This document shows positions 43,078 to 53,997 of a stretch of DNA of 64,000 nucleotides, piece after piece. The notes beneath the pieces are model-generated. The model made no database searches, was not told the origin of the DNA, and was given only the letters and a program-made list of their open reading frames with translations. Position numbers and translations under genes: made by a program. This DNA comes from Piscinibacter sp. (GTDB lineage Bacteria > Pseudomonadota > Gammaproteobacteria > Burkholderiales > Burkholderiaceae_C): the NCBI GenBank assembly GCA_017983795.1, contig JAGOAS010000012.1, forward strand, positions 56,907 to 120,906, read 5' to 3'. Positions within the stretch are counted from its first letter, which is position 1, and each line of letters opens with the position of its first letter.

Positions 43078-45918
43078 ATGGCTTCGACCACCGTCGCCCA
43101 ACTCGCCACCGAGCTGAACCGCCCGGCCACGGCGCTGCTCGAGCAGTTGCAGTCTGCCGGCGTCAAGAAGGCGTCGGCCGACGACATGCTCAGCGAGGCC
43201 GACAAGGAACGTCTGCTCGACTACCTGCGCTCCGCCCACGGCACCGCCGGCGGCGAGCGCAAGAAGATCACGCTGACGCGCAAATCGACCAGCGAGATCA
43301 AGCAGGCCGACGCGAGCGGCAAGGCGCGCACCATCCAGGTCGAGGTGCGCAAGAAGCGCACCTTCGTCAAGCGCGACGACGTGCCCGCCGAGGAGCCCGC
43401 CGCGCCGGTGATCGACGAGGCCGAACTGCTGCGCCGCGAGGAAGAAGCGCGCGCCCAGGCCGAGCTGCTGCGCCGCCAGGAGGAAGACCTGGCCGAGAAG
43501 CGCCGCCAGCGCGAGGAGCAGGAGAAGCGCGATCGCGAGGCCGCCGAGGCACGCGCCGCCGAGGCCGCGCGCAAGGCCGCCGAGGAAGCGGCTGCGGCGC
43601 TGGCTGCCGCCGCGGCCAAGCCCGAGCCCAAGCCCAAGGCCGCCGCAGCGGAGGCCGCTGCTGCGCCCGCGCCGGCTCCGGCCGCACCCGCCGAGCCGCC
43701 CAAGCCGGCGCTGCGCGTCGTCAAGGCCGCCGACGTGGCCAACGAGGAAGCGCAGAAGGCTGCCGATCTCGCCAAGCGCCGCCAGGCCGCCGAGGCCGAG
43801 GCGCGCGCCATCCGCGAGATGATGAACGCGCCCAAGAAGGTGCTCGTGGCCAAGAAGCCCGAGGAGCCGGCCAAGCCGGCCACCGAGATCAAGGGCACGA
43901 TTCACAAGAAAGCCGGGGCGCCGGGCGCCACGACCACCACCGCTGCGCCGGGCGCGGCCAAGCCGGGCGACAAGAAATCGGTCAAGTCCGAGAAGCTGTC
44001 GTCGAGCTGGGCCGACGATGCCGCCAAGAAGCGCACCGCGCTCAAGGGCCGCACCGACAGCGCCGCCGGCGGCGCACGGGCCGGCTGGCGCGCACCGCGC
44101 GGCGGCCGCCGCGGCGAGCGCGGCGAGGGCGCCTCGACCTTCACGCCGCCGACCGAGGCCGTGGTGCAGGAGGTGCACATCCCCGAGACGATCTCGGTGG
44201 CCGACCTCGCCCACAAGATGTCGGTGAAGGCCTCCGAGGTCATCAAGCAGCTGATGAAGCTGGGCCAGATGGTCACCATCAACCAGCAGCTCGACCAGGA
44301 GACGGCGATGATCGTCGTCGAGGAGATGGGCCACAAGGCCTTCGCCGCCAAGCTGGACGATCCGGAAGCCTTCCTCGAGGAGGAGCAGGACGAGCAGCAG
44401 CACGAGGAGACGCAGCGCGCGCCGGTGGTCACCGTGATGGGCCACGTGGACCACGGCAAGACCTCGCTGCTCGACTACATCCGCACCAGCCGCGTCGCGG
44501 CGGGCGAGGCGGGCGGCATCACGCAGCACATCGGCGCGTATCACGTCGAGACGCCGCGCGGCATGATCACCTTCCTCGACACGCCGGGCCACGCCGCGTT
44601 CACCGCGATGCGTGCGCGCGGCGCCAAGGCCACCGACATCGTCATCCTGGTGGTGGCGGCCGACGACGGCGTGATGCCGCAGACCAAGGAAGCCATCCAC
44701 CACGCGAAGGCGGCCGGCGTGCCCATCGTCGTGGCGATGAACAAGATCGACAAGCCCGAGGCCAACGTCGAGCGCGTCAAGAGCGAGCTGGTGGCCGAGG
44801 AAGTGGTGCCGGAAGACTTCGGCGGCGATTCGCCGTTCGTCGCCGTCTCCGCCAAGACCGGCAAGGGCATCGACGAGCTGCTCGAGCAGGTGCTGCTGCA
44901 GGCCGAGGTGCTGGAGCTGAAGGCGCCGGTCGAGGCGCCCGCCAAGGGCCTCGTGATCGAAGCGCAGCTCGACAAGGGCCGCGGCCCGGTGGCCACGGTG
45001 CTGGTGCAAAGCGGCACGCTGAAGAAGGGCGACGTGGTGCTCGCCGGCTCGAGCTACGGTCGCGTGCGCGCCATGCTCGACGAGAACGGCAAGCCGACCG
45101 ATGCGGCCGGCCCGTCGATTCCGGTCGAGATCCAGGGCCTCACCGAGGTGCCGCAGGCCGGCGACGAGTTCATGGTGCTGGCCGACGAGCGCCGCGCGCG
45201 CGAGATCGCCACCTTCCGCCAGGGCAAGTACCGCGACGTGAAGCTGGCCAAGCGCCAGGCCGCGAACCTCGAGTCGATGATGGAGCAGATGGGCCAGGGC
45301 GAGGTGCAGAGCCTGCCGCTGATCATCAAGGCCGACGTGCAGGGCTCGCAGGAAGCGCTGGCCACCTCGCTGCAGAAGCTCTCGACCGAAGAGGTCAAGG
45401 TGCAGATCGTGCACGCGGCGGTGGGCGGCATCAGCGAGAGCGACGTCAACCTGGCGATCGCCTCCAAGGCCATCATCGTCGGCTTCAACACGCGCGCCGA
45501 TGCCGGTGCGCGCAAGCTGGCCGAGAACAACGGCGTCGATATCCGCTACTACAACATCATCTACGACGCGGTCGACGAGGTGAAGGCGGCGATGGGCGGC
45601 ATGCTGGCGCCCGAGCAGCGCGAAGAGGCGATCGGCACCGCCGAGATCCGCCAGGTCTTCGTGGCTTCCAAGATCGGCACGGTGGCCGGCTCGATGGTCA
45701 CCTCCGGCCTGGTGCGCCGCGGCGCGCGCTTCCGCCTGCTGCGCGAGAACGTGGTGGTCTACACCGGCGAGGTCGAGTCGGTGCGCCGCCTGAAGGACGA
45801 CGTGCGCGAGGTCAAGGAAGGCTTCGAGTGCGGCATCAAGCTGAAGAACTACAACGACATCAAGGAAGGCGACCAGCTCGAGTTCTTCGAGATCAAGGAG
45901 GTGGCGCGGACGCTGTAA
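43078..45918 (+). CDS. infB: Translation initiation factor IF-2
   Basis: The 946-residue GTPase has the N-terminal IF2N helix ([20 protein letters not shown]), a long Ala/Glu/Lys-rich linker (about 110-280), a second IF2N-like domain, the G domain with GHVDHGKT near residue 454-461, DTPGHAAF and NKID, and the C-terminal fMet-tRNA-binding domains. Internal in-frame starts could produce shorter isoforms, as in E. coli. It lies 62 bp after nusA. Confidence 0.96.
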   Translation: MASTTVAQLATELNRPATALLEQLQSAGVKKASADDMLSEADKERLLDYLRSAHGTAGGERKKITLTRKSTSEIKQADASGKARTIQVEVRKKRTFVKRDDVPAEEPAAPVIDEAELLRREEEARAQAELLRRQEEDLAEKRRQREEQEKRDREAAEARAAEAARKAAEEAAAALAAAAAKPEPKPKAAAAEAAAAPAPAPAAPAEPPKPALRVVKAADVANEEAQKAADLAKRRQAAEAEARAIREMMNAPKKVLVAKKPEEPAKPATEIKGTIHKKAGAPGATTTTAAPGAAKPGDKKSVKSEKLSSSWADDAAKKRTALKGRTDSAAGGARAGWRAPRGGRRGERGEGASTFTPPTEAVVQEVHIPETISVADLAHKMSVKASEVIKQLMKLGQMVTINQQLDQETAMIVVEEMGHKAFAAKLDDPEAFLEEEQDEQQHEETQRAPVVTVMGHVDHGKTSLLDYIRTSRVAAGEAGGITQHIGAYHVETPRGMITFLDTPGHAAFTAMRARGAKATDIVILVVAADDGVMPQTKEAIHHAKAAGVPIVVAMNKIDKPEANVERVKSELVAEEVVPEDFGGDSPFVAVSAKTGKGIDELLEQVLLQAEVLELKAPVEAPAKGLVIEAQLDKGRGPVATVLVQSGTLKKGDVVLAGSSYGRVRAMLDENGKPTDAAGPSIPVEIQGLTEVPQAGDEFMVLADERRAREIATFRQGKYRDVKLAKRQAANLESMMEQMGQGEVQSLPLIIKADVQGSQEALATSLQKLSTEEVKVQIVHAAVGGISESDVNLAIASKAIIVGFNTRADAGARKLAENNGVDIRYYNIIYDAVDEVKAAMGGMLAPEQREEAIGTAEIRQVFVASKIGTVAGSMVTSGLVRRGARFRLLRENVVVYTGEVESVRRLKDDVREVKEGFECGIKLKNYNDIKEGDQLEFFEIKEVARTL

Positions 45919-45939
45919 GGCGGAACCGGCCTCGTCCCG

Positions 45940-45975
45940 AACCCCGCCTTCCAAAAGAGGGCGGGGTTTGTGTTT
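45940..45975 (+). terminator. Intrinsic terminator/attenuator between infB and rbfA
   Basis: AACCCCGCC (45940-45948) and GGCGGGGTT (45960-45968) form a 9-bp stem with an 11-base loop, followed by TTTGTGTTT. It lies inside the operon, 11 bases before the rbfA ATG, and its 3' T-run merges with the rbfA ribosome-binding site TAGGAG, so it may cut expression of the downstream genes rather than end the operon. Confidence 0.7.
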
Positions 45976-45986
45976 AGGAGCAGACC

Positions 45987-46352
45987 ATGCGACACAAACG
46001 ATCCATCCCCAACCGCGGCTTCCGCATCGCCGACCAGATCCAGCGTGATCTGGCCGAGCTGATCCGCGAGCTGAAGGATCCGCGCATCGGCATGGTGACG
46101 CTGCATGCGGTCGAGGTGTCGGCCGACTACGCGCACGCCAAGGTCTACTTCTCGCTGCTGGTGGGTGATCCGGCGGAGTGCGAGGCGGCGCTCAACGAGG
46201 CCGCCGGCTACCTGCGCAACGGCCTGTTCAAGCGCCTGCAGATCCACACCGTGCCGACGCTGCATTTCCACTTCGACCGCACCACCGAGCGTGCGGCCGA
46301 GTTGAACATCCTCATCAACCAGGCCAACGCGACGCGGGCCAAGGACGACTGA
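45987..46352 (+). CDS. rbfA: Ribosome-binding factor A
   Basis: The 121-residue KH-type protein has the expected [20 protein letters not shown] start, the [17 protein letters not shown] centre and the [14 protein letters not shown] end. It acts in late 30S maturation and cold adaptation. The truB GTG follows the stop with no gap. Confidence 0.95.
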   Translation: MRHKRSIPNRGFRIADQIQRDLAELIRELKDPRIGMVTLHAVEVSADYAHAKVYFSLLVGDPAECEAALNEAAGYLRNGLFKRLQIHTVPTLHFHFDRTTERAAELNILINQANATRAKDD

Positions 46353-47299
46353 GTGCAAGCGCGGCAACGCATCCCCAGGCGCGCCGTGCACGGCGTGCTG
46401 CTGCTCGACAAGCCGCTGGGCCTGTCGAGCAACGATGCCTTGCAGCGCGCCAAGCGCCTCTACCGCGCCGAGAAGGCCGGCCACACCGGCACGCTGGATC
46501 CGCTGGCCAGCGGGCTGCTGCCGATCTGCTTCGGCGCGGCGACCAAGTTTTCGCAGGCCAGCCTGGACGCCGACAAGCGTTATCTCGCCACGCTGAAACT
46601 CGGCCAGACGCGCCGCGGCGGCGACCTCGAGGGCGAGGTGTTGCAGACGCGCCCGGTGAACGTGACGCGCGCCGATGTCGAAGCGGCCTGCGCGCGCTTC
46701 ACCGGCGAGATCGAACAACTGCCGCCGATGCACTCGGCGCTCAAGCACGAGGGCAAGGCGCTCTACGAATATGCCCGCGCCGGCGTCGAGGTCGAGCGCG
46801 AAGCGCGCCGCGTGACGATTCACGCGATCGACATCGTCGAAGGCGATCACGAGCGCTGGGTGCTGGACGTGCGCTGCAGCAAGGGCACCTACATCCGCAC
46901 GCTGGCCGAAGACATCGGCGCGGCGCTGGGCTGCGGCGCGCACCTTGCGGCGCTGCGCCGCAGCGGCTCGGGCGCGTTGACGCTGCAAGGCGCGGTGACG
47001 CTCGAAGCCCTCGAAGCCCTGAGCGAAGCCGAGCGCGATGCGCAACTACTGCCCGCCGACGCGCTGCTGGCCGATTGCCCCGAAGTGCGCCTGGGTGCCG
47101 AAGACGCCGCGCGCTTCCTCGCCGGCATGCGCCGCCGCCTCGCGCTCGCCGATGCGCCGCAGGTGAGGGTGTTCGGCCCCGAGCCGCGCGCCTTCCTCGG
47201 CTCGGCGCACATCGTCGCCGGCGAACTGATTTCCACCAGGCTGCTGAGCCCGACCGAGGTGCAAGGCCTTGTGAACGAACGCACCGAGAGAACCACCGC

Positions 47300-47303
<4 letters not shown>
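46353..47303 (+). CDS. truB: tRNA pseudouridine(55) synthase TruB
   Basis: The 316-residue enzyme begins with GTG directly after the rbfA stop and carries [20 protein letters not shown], the catalytic [12 protein letters not shown] (nucleophile D49), [13 protein letters not shown] and [19 protein letters not shown]. It modifies U55 in the T loop of tRNAs. Its C-terminal extension resembles a PUA-like domain. The stop overlaps the typA start by ATGA (47300-47303). Confidence 0.95.
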
Positions 47304-49117
<1,814 letters not shown>

Positions 49118-49127
49118 GGCCTCGGCG

Positions 49128-50012
49128 ATGCCGATGACGCACCGCCGCGCGGTGCTGACCATGGTGGCGGTGACGCTCATGTGGAGCATCGCCGGCGTGG
49201 TGTCGCGCCACATCGAGGCCGCGCGCGGCTTCGAGGTCACGTTCTGGCGCAGCTTCTTCAACGCCGTCGCGATGGTGCTGCTGCTGGGCGTGCTGCGTGG
49301 CCCGGCGCAGCTCGCGCGCTCGCTGCGCGAGGGCGGCCGCACGCTGTGGCTGTCGGGCCTGTGCTGGGGCGTGATGTACACCGCCTTCATGCTGGCGCTG
49401 ACGCTGACCACGGTGGCCAACGTGCTGGTGCTGATCGCGCTCACGCCGCTGATCACCGCGCTGGCGGCGCGCTTCGCGCTCGGCCACCGGCTCGCCGCGC
49501 GCACCTGGGGCGCGATCGTGCTGGCCGGCGCGGGCATCGTCTGGATGTATGCACGCGAAGTCAGCGGCGCCGATGCGCGCCAGCTGCTGGGCATGGCGAT
49601 CGGCCTGGCCGTGCCGCTCGCCGCGGCGCTGAACTGGACGCTGATGCAGCACAACCGCGGCGCCGCGCAGCAGGACATGCTGCCGGCGGTGCTGATCGGC
49701 GCGTTGCTCTCCGCGCTCGCCACCGTCGTGCCGGCTTTGCCCTTCGCGGCGACGACCGCCGATCTGGGCCTGCTCGCGCTGCTCGGCGTCGTGCAGCTGG
49801 CGATTCCCTGCCTGCTCGCCGTGGTGGTGGCGCGTTCGCTGCCCGCGCCCGAGATCTCGCTGCTCGGCCTGCTCGAGGTGATCTTCGGCGTGCTGTGGGC
49901 CTGGCTGGGCGCGAACGAGGCACCGAGTGCCAGCGTGCTCGCGGGCGGCGCGCTGGTGCTGGCGGCGCTGGCTGGCAACGAACTGCTGGCCTTGCGCGAG
50001 CGCAGGCTCTGA
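49128..50012 (+). CDS. DMT-superfamily (EamA) transporter
   Basis: The 294-residue protein has ten predicted transmembrane helices in two EamA repeats, beginning AVLTMVAVTLMWSIAGVVSR and with LTTVANVLVLIALTPLITAL and ISLLGLLEVIFGVLWAWLGA marking the two halves. ATG 49128 lies 10 bp after typA; ATG 49134 is an equally possible start. Substrates of EamA proteins are metabolites or amino acids and cannot be read from the sequence. Confidence 0.85.
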   Translation: MPMTHRRAVLTMVAVTLMWSIAGVVSRHIEAARGFEVTFWRSFFNAVAMVLLLGVLRGPAQLARSLREGGRTLWLSGLCWGVMYTAFMLALTLTTVANVLVLIALTPLITALAARFALGHRLAARTWGAIVLAGAGIVWMYAREVSGADARQLLGMAIGLAVPLAAALNWTLMQHNRGAAQQDMLPAVLIGALLSALATVVPALPFAATTADLGLLALLGVVQLAIPCLLAVVVARSLPAPEISLLGLLEVIFGVLWAWLGANEAPSASVLAGGALVLAALAGNELLALRERRL

Positions 50013-50090
50013 CGGCTTCAGCGGGCTTTCCCTCGCCGCAGCCTGCGGCCGCGGGCTTTAGCATCGCCGCGAGAAGAGCACGGAGGAGCG

Positions 50091-51692
50091 ATGAGGCAGT
50101 TGTCGGGGCTGGACGCGAGTTTCCTGTACCTGGAGACCGCCGAGATGCCGATGCACGTCGGCGCACTGAGCGTCTACGAGCTGCCGCGCGAGCACCGCGG
50201 TGATTTCGCCACCGAGCTGCGAGCGCACATCGCGTCGCGCCTGCCGCTGGTGCCGGCGCTGCGCCGCAAGCTGGCGTGGATGCCGCTGAACCTCGCGGCG
50301 CCGGCCTGGGTCGACGCCGAGCCCGACCTCGAGGAACACATCGTCGCGATCCGCATGCCGCCGGACAGCGGCGTGGCCGAACTGGAGAAGCGCGTCGGCG
50401 AACTGCACCCCGTGCTGCTCGACCGCAGCCGGCCGCTGTGGAAGTTCCACGTCTTCGACGGCCTCGCGCCCGGTCCGGAAGGCGGCAAGCGCGTGGCGGT
50501 GTATTCCCAGCTGCACCATGCGGCGGTCGATGGCCAGGCGGCGGTGGCGCTGGCGCAGGCAATCCTCGACCTCGGCCCGCAGCCGCGCACGATCGAGGCG
50601 CGCGCCACGCGGCGCCGCAAGGGGCAGCTCGGCACCACGGCGATGCTGCGCGGCGCGCTCGCCCATCAGCTCGAGCAGCTCGGCAGCCTGGTCAAGGCCT
50701 TGCCCGCTGCGGTGGGGGCGCTCTCGCAGGTGACCGCGCGCAGCGCCGGCGGCAGCCTCGCCGAAACCGGCGCCGCGCTGTGGGCGCGCCTGAGCGGCGG
50801 CGCAGCGCCGAAGAAGAGCGTCAGCAACCTCGGCCTGGCGCCGCGCACGCGCCTGAACACCACCATCTCCGACACGCGCGCCTTCGCCACCGTGAGCCTG
50901 CCGCTGGCCGAGCTCAACACGGCGCGGCGCCGCCAAGGCGCCAGCCTCAACGACGCCTTGCTGTTCGTCATCAGCGGCGCGCTGCGCAGGCACTTCGTCA
51001 AGCACGGGCCGCTGCCGCGCAAGTCGCTGGTGGCGGCGGTGCCGATCTCGCTGCGCGCCAAGGGCGACACCGCGGCCAACAACCAGGCCTCGATGTCGCT
51101 CATCAGCCTGGGCACGCACCTGGCCGACCCGGCGCGGCGCCTGGCGCACGTGCTCGCGGCCAGCGCCGCGATGAAGGCCACCATCGGCAGCGTGAAGAAT
51201 CTGCTGCCCACCGATTTCCCCTCGATGGGCGTGCCCTGGCTGATGGAGGCGCTGACGGCCGTCTACGGCCGCGCCGGCATGGCCGATCGCATCCCGCCGG
51301 TGGCCAACCTCGTGGTCTCCAACGTGCCGGGCTCGACGGTGCCGCTGTTCATGGCCGGGGCGAAGATGCTCAGCAACCATCCGGCCTCGATCGTGGTGCA
51401 CGGCGTGGCGCTCAACGTCACGGTGCAGAGCTACGACGAATCGCTCGACGTCGGCGTGATGGCCTGCGCGCGCGCCATGCCCGAGGTGGCGGAGTTCGCC
51501 GCGCAGATCGAGACGGCCTTCGAGGAGTTCAAGGGCTTGCCGGCCAGCGCGCCCGCCGAAGCGGCCGCGCCGCCGGCGAAGAAGGCCGCCGCGCCACGCA
51601 GGAAGGCCGCGCCCGCGAAGAAGAAGTCTGTCTCCAAGGCGACACGCACGCCTAGGGCCGCCGCTCCAACAGCGAAGCGGGCCAGCCGCTAA
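50091..51692 (+). CDS. WS/DGAT wax ester synthase/diacylglycerol acyltransferase with basic tail
   Basis: The 533-residue enzyme has MRQLSGLDASFLYLETAEMP at its start, the catalytic HHAAVDG (142-148, the HHxxxDG motif), the N-terminal acyltransferase domain and the C-terminal WES domain (PPVANLVVSNVPGS). It esterifies fatty alcohols or diacylglycerol with acyl-CoA to make storage lipid. The last ~50 residues are an Ala/Lys/Pro/Arg-rich tail (PAKKAAAPRRKAAPAKKKSV) like histone H1 or AlgP-type tails, absent from classical Acinetobacter enzymes as far as I know. One base separates its stop from the next start. Confidence 0.92.
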   Translation: MRQLSGLDASFLYLETAEMPMHVGALSVYELPREHRGDFATELRAHIASRLPLVPALRRKLAWMPLNLAAPAWVDAEPDLEEHIVAIRMPPDSGVAELEKRVGELHPVLLDRSRPLWKFHVFDGLAPGPEGGKRVAVYSQLHHAAVDGQAAVALAQAILDLGPQPRTIEARATRRRKGQLGTTAMLRGALAHQLEQLGSLVKALPAAVGALSQVTARSAGGSLAETGAALWARLSGGAAPKKSVSNLGLAPRTRLNTTISDTRAFATVSLPLAELNTARRRQGASLNDALLFVISGALRRHFVKHGPLPRKSLVAAVPISLRAKGDTAANNQASMSLISLGTHLADPARRLAHVLAASAAMKATIGSVKNLLPTDFPSMGVPWLMEALTAVYGRAGMADRIPPVANLVVSNVPGSTVPLFMAGAKMLSNHPASIVVHGVALNVTVQSYDESLDVGVMACARAMPEVAEFAAQIETAFEEFKGLPASAPAEAAAPPAKKAAAPRRKAAPAKKKSVSKATRTPRAAAPTAKRASR

Positions 51693-51693
51693 C

Positions 51694-52524
51694 ATGCCCC
51701 GGATGCTGCGACTCAAGACCGATCCGAGCCCGCACCACGGCCATCATTTCCACTTCGAGGATCTGCGCGCGCCCAACGCGCTGCTGCTCGCCCTCGAAGG
51801 CCGCGCGCCGTGGGAATACGCCGCGCTGCTGGCCAGCATGCCCTGGCTGCGCAAGCTGCCGCGCGGCGACGGCCACCCGGTGCTGGTATTCCCCGGCCTC
51901 GGCGCGAACGACTTCACCACCGCGCCGCTGCGGCGCTTCCTCGACGGCCTCGGCTACGTCACCCACCCCTGGGGCCAGGGCTTCAACTTCGGCCCGCGCC
52001 AGGGCGTGCTCGAGCGCTGCACGCACGACGTGCGGCGCCTGTTCAACGCGCACGAGCGCAAGGTCAGCCTGATCGGCTGGAGCCTGGGCGGCCTCTATGC
52101 GCGCGAGCTCGCCAAGGAACTGCCCGACCACGTGCGCTGCGTGATCACGCTGGGCACGCCCTTCACGGGCCACCCGCGTGCCACCAACGCCTGGCGCTTC
52201 TTCGAGCTGGTCAGCGGCCAGTCGGTGCACGACCCGCAGGTGCTGGCGCAGCTGCGCCGCGAGCCGCCGGTGCCGACGACCTCGATCTGGTCGCGCAGCG
52301 ACGGCATCGTCGCCTGGCGCTGCAGCGTGGTCGCGCCGGGGCCGCAGGCGGAGAATATCGAGCTGCATGCGAGCCACGTCGGCATGGGCATGAATCCGCT
52401 GGCGCTGTACGCGGTGGCCGACCGGCTGGCCCAGCCCGCCGGCCACTGGAAGCCCTTCGAGCCGCACGGCGCGCGGCGTTGGTTCTTCCGCACGCCTCAC
52501 GCCGAGGCGAAACAAGCCACCTGA
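51694..52524 (+). CDS. Alpha/beta hydrolase (lipase-like)
   Basis: The 276-residue protein has an oxyanion-like HPVLVFPGLGANDF segment, nucleophile elbow GWSLGG (S130), SRSDGIVAWR as likely acid Asp and ASHVGMG as likely catalytic His. No signal peptide is evident, suggesting a cytoplasmic lipase or esterase. Its position one base after the WS/DGAT gene suggests turnover of storage lipid or release of acyl groups. ATG 51703 is an alternative start. Confidence 0.85.
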   Translation: MPRMLRLKTDPSPHHGHHFHFEDLRAPNALLLALEGRAPWEYAALLASMPWLRKLPRGDGHPVLVFPGLGANDFTTAPLRRFLDGLGYVTHPWGQGFNFGPRQGVLERCTHDVRRLFNAHERKVSLIGWSLGGLYARELAKELPDHVRCVITLGTPFTGHPRATNAWRFFELVSGQSVHDPQVLAQLRREPPVPTTSIWSRSDGIVAWRCSVVAPGPQAENIELHASHVGMGMNPLALYAVADRLAQPAGHWKPFEPHGARRWFFRTPHAEAKQAT

Positions 52525-53447
52525 TGCAGGTCAGCGCCAACGGCATCGCCCTGGAGGTCGACGACCGCGGCCCGCCCGACGGCGAGCCGCTGCTGATGAT
52601 CATGGGCCTGGGCATGCAGCTGGTGGCCTGGCCCGAGGGGCTGGTCGATCTGCTGGTGGCGCGCGGCTTTCGCGTCATCCGCTTCGACAACCGCGACGTC
52701 GGCCTGTCGCAGCGCTTCGACTCGCTGGGCGTGCCCAACCTCGCCGCCGCCGCGCTGCGCCACACCATGGGCCTGCCGGTGGCGAGCCCCTACCGGCTCG
52801 CCGAGCTCGCCGACGACAGCGCGGCCCTGATCGCGGCACTCGGCTTCGAAAGCGCGCATGTCTGTGGCGCCTCGATGGGCGGCATGGTGGCGCAGCACCT
52901 CGCGGCGCGGCATCCGCAGCGCGTGCGCAGCCTGACGCTGATGATGACCACCAGCGGCGCGCGCCAGCTGCCGCAGCCGGGCTGGAAGGTGCGCATGGCG
53001 CTGCTCTCGCGGCCGCAGGATCCGCACAGCCACGAGCGCATCGTCGACCACTTCATGCACATCTACGGCGTGATCGGCAGCCCGGGCTTCCCGACCGAGA
53101 ACGAGGTGCTGCGCGAGCGGCTCTCGGCCTCGGTGCGGCGCGCCTACCGGCCGGCCGCCACCGCGCGCCAGCTGGCCGCCATCCTCGCCGACGGCGACCG
53201 CACGGCGCTGCTCGCCGGCATCCGCGCGCCGACCATGGTGATCCACGGCCTGGCCGATCCGCTCGTGCCGGTGGAGGCGGGGCGCGAGCTGGCGCGGCTG
53301 ATCCCGGCCGCCACGCTCGACCTGATTCCCGGCATGGGCCACGACCTGCCGCAGCCGCTGTGGCCGCGTTTCGCCGACGACATCGCACGCATCGCCGGGC
53401 GCGACCGCGGCGCTGACGCGTCGGACACGACTGTGTCGCCGACGTAA
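52524..53447 (+). CDS. Alpha/beta hydrolase (second of pair)
   Basis: The 307-residue protein starts within a TGATG overlap with the previous gene. It has LLMIMGLGMQLVAWPEGLVD, FDNRDVGLSQRFD, the nucleophile elbow CGASMGGMVA (S117), HGLADPLVP for the acid and GMGHDLP for the catalytic His. This pattern matches esterase/haloperoxidase-like hydrolases of the type often encoded with lipid or polyhydroxyalkanoate genes. The exact substrate is unknown. Confidence 0.88.
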   Translation: MQVSANGIALEVDDRGPPDGEPLLMIMGLGMQLVAWPEGLVDLLVARGFRVIRFDNRDVGLSQRFDSLGVPNLAAAALRHTMGLPVASPYRLAELADDSAALIAALGFESAHVCGASMGGMVAQHLAARHPQRVRSLTLMMTTSGARQLPQPGWKVRMALLSRPQDPHSHERIVDHFMHIYGVIGSPGFPTENEVLRERLSASVRRAYRPAATARQLAAILADGDRTALLAGIRAPTMVIHGLADPLVPVEAGRELARLIPAATLDLIPGMGHDLPQPLWPRFADDIARIAGRDRGADASDTTVSPT

Positions 53448-53521
53448 AGCGCGCCCGCACGCGTGCACGACGCGGCACGCTGCCGCGTTGCGGTGGTGAA
53501 TCCACTGCCGAGGAGCCCGCC

Positions 53522-53851
53522 ATGAAGGCCGCTTCTTTCCGTTCCCTGGTTCTCGGTGCGGCCTGCGCCGCGAGCCTCACGCTGGCCGGCTGCGTGGTCG
53601 CGCCGGCGCCCTATGGCTACTACGGCGAACCGGTGGCCGTGGCGCCGCCGCCGCCGCAGGTCGAATATGCGCCGCCGCCGCCGGTGGTCGGCTGGTTGTG
53701 GATCGGCGGCTACTGGACCTGGCGCGCCAACCGTCACATGTGGATCGGTGGGCACTGGGAAGCGCCGCGCCCCGGCCATCGCTGGGTGCCGCACGAATGG
53801 CAGCGCGACGGGCGCGGCTGGCGCGAGCGCCCCGGCCACTGGGATCGCTGA
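53522..53851 (+). CDS. Lipoprotein with WXXGXW/YXWIGGYW-type repeats
   Basis: The 109-residue precursor has a lipobox LAGC (C24), a Pro/Tyr-rich spacer and three copies of an aromatic-Gly unit (WLWIGGYWTWR, MWIGGHWE, and the related HRWVPHEWQRDGRGWRERPG). These repeats define a family of small Gram-negative outer-membrane-associated lipoproteins of unknown role, sometimes linked to stress. ATG 53522 follows a clear GAGGA ribosome-binding site. Confidence 0.85.
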   Translation: MKAASFRSLVLGAACAASLTLAGCVVAPAPYGYYGEPVAVAPPPPQVEYAPPPPVVGWLWIGGYWTWRANRHMWIGGHWEAPRPGHRWVPHEWQRDGRGWRERPGHWDR

Positions 53852-53862
53852 GGGAACGTCTG

Positions 53863-53950
53863 CCCCTCGTCCGGCGGGTACACCGGACGATCCCCCGAGG
53901 GGATGCTGGCCGGCTTGGGAGCGGCCCGGCGCTCGGCCAGCTGCCCAAGC
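53863..53950. other. Highly structured intergenic segment upstream of dusA
   Basis: Several complementary arms are packed here: CCCCTCG (53863-53869)/CGAGGGG (53896-53902), alternative to CGTCCGG (53868-53874)/CCGGACG (53883-53889); GCTGGCCG (53905-53912)/CGGCCAGC (53934-53941); and GCTTGGG (53913-53919)/CCCAAGC (53944-53950). The last two pairs cross, so they exclude each other or form an H-type pseudoknot. The first hairpin may end the lipoprotein transcript, although there is no T-run. Confidence 0.5.
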
Positions 53951-53959
53951 GGCGAGCCT

Positions 53960-53994
53960 GAGAGAATGCGGGCCTCCCTGGCCCGCAGACTCTC
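53960..53994 (+). promoter_or_regulatory. Hairpin directly in front of the dusA start codon
   Basis: TGCGGGCC (53967-53974) and GGCCCGCA (53980-53987) form a perfect 8-bp stem with the loop TCCCT, extended outward by GAGAG (53960-53964)/CTCTC (53990-53994). The fold ends three bases before the dusA ATG (53998) and no ribosome-binding site is visible, so it could limit translation initiation. Confidence 0.55.
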
Positions 53995-53997
53995 CCG

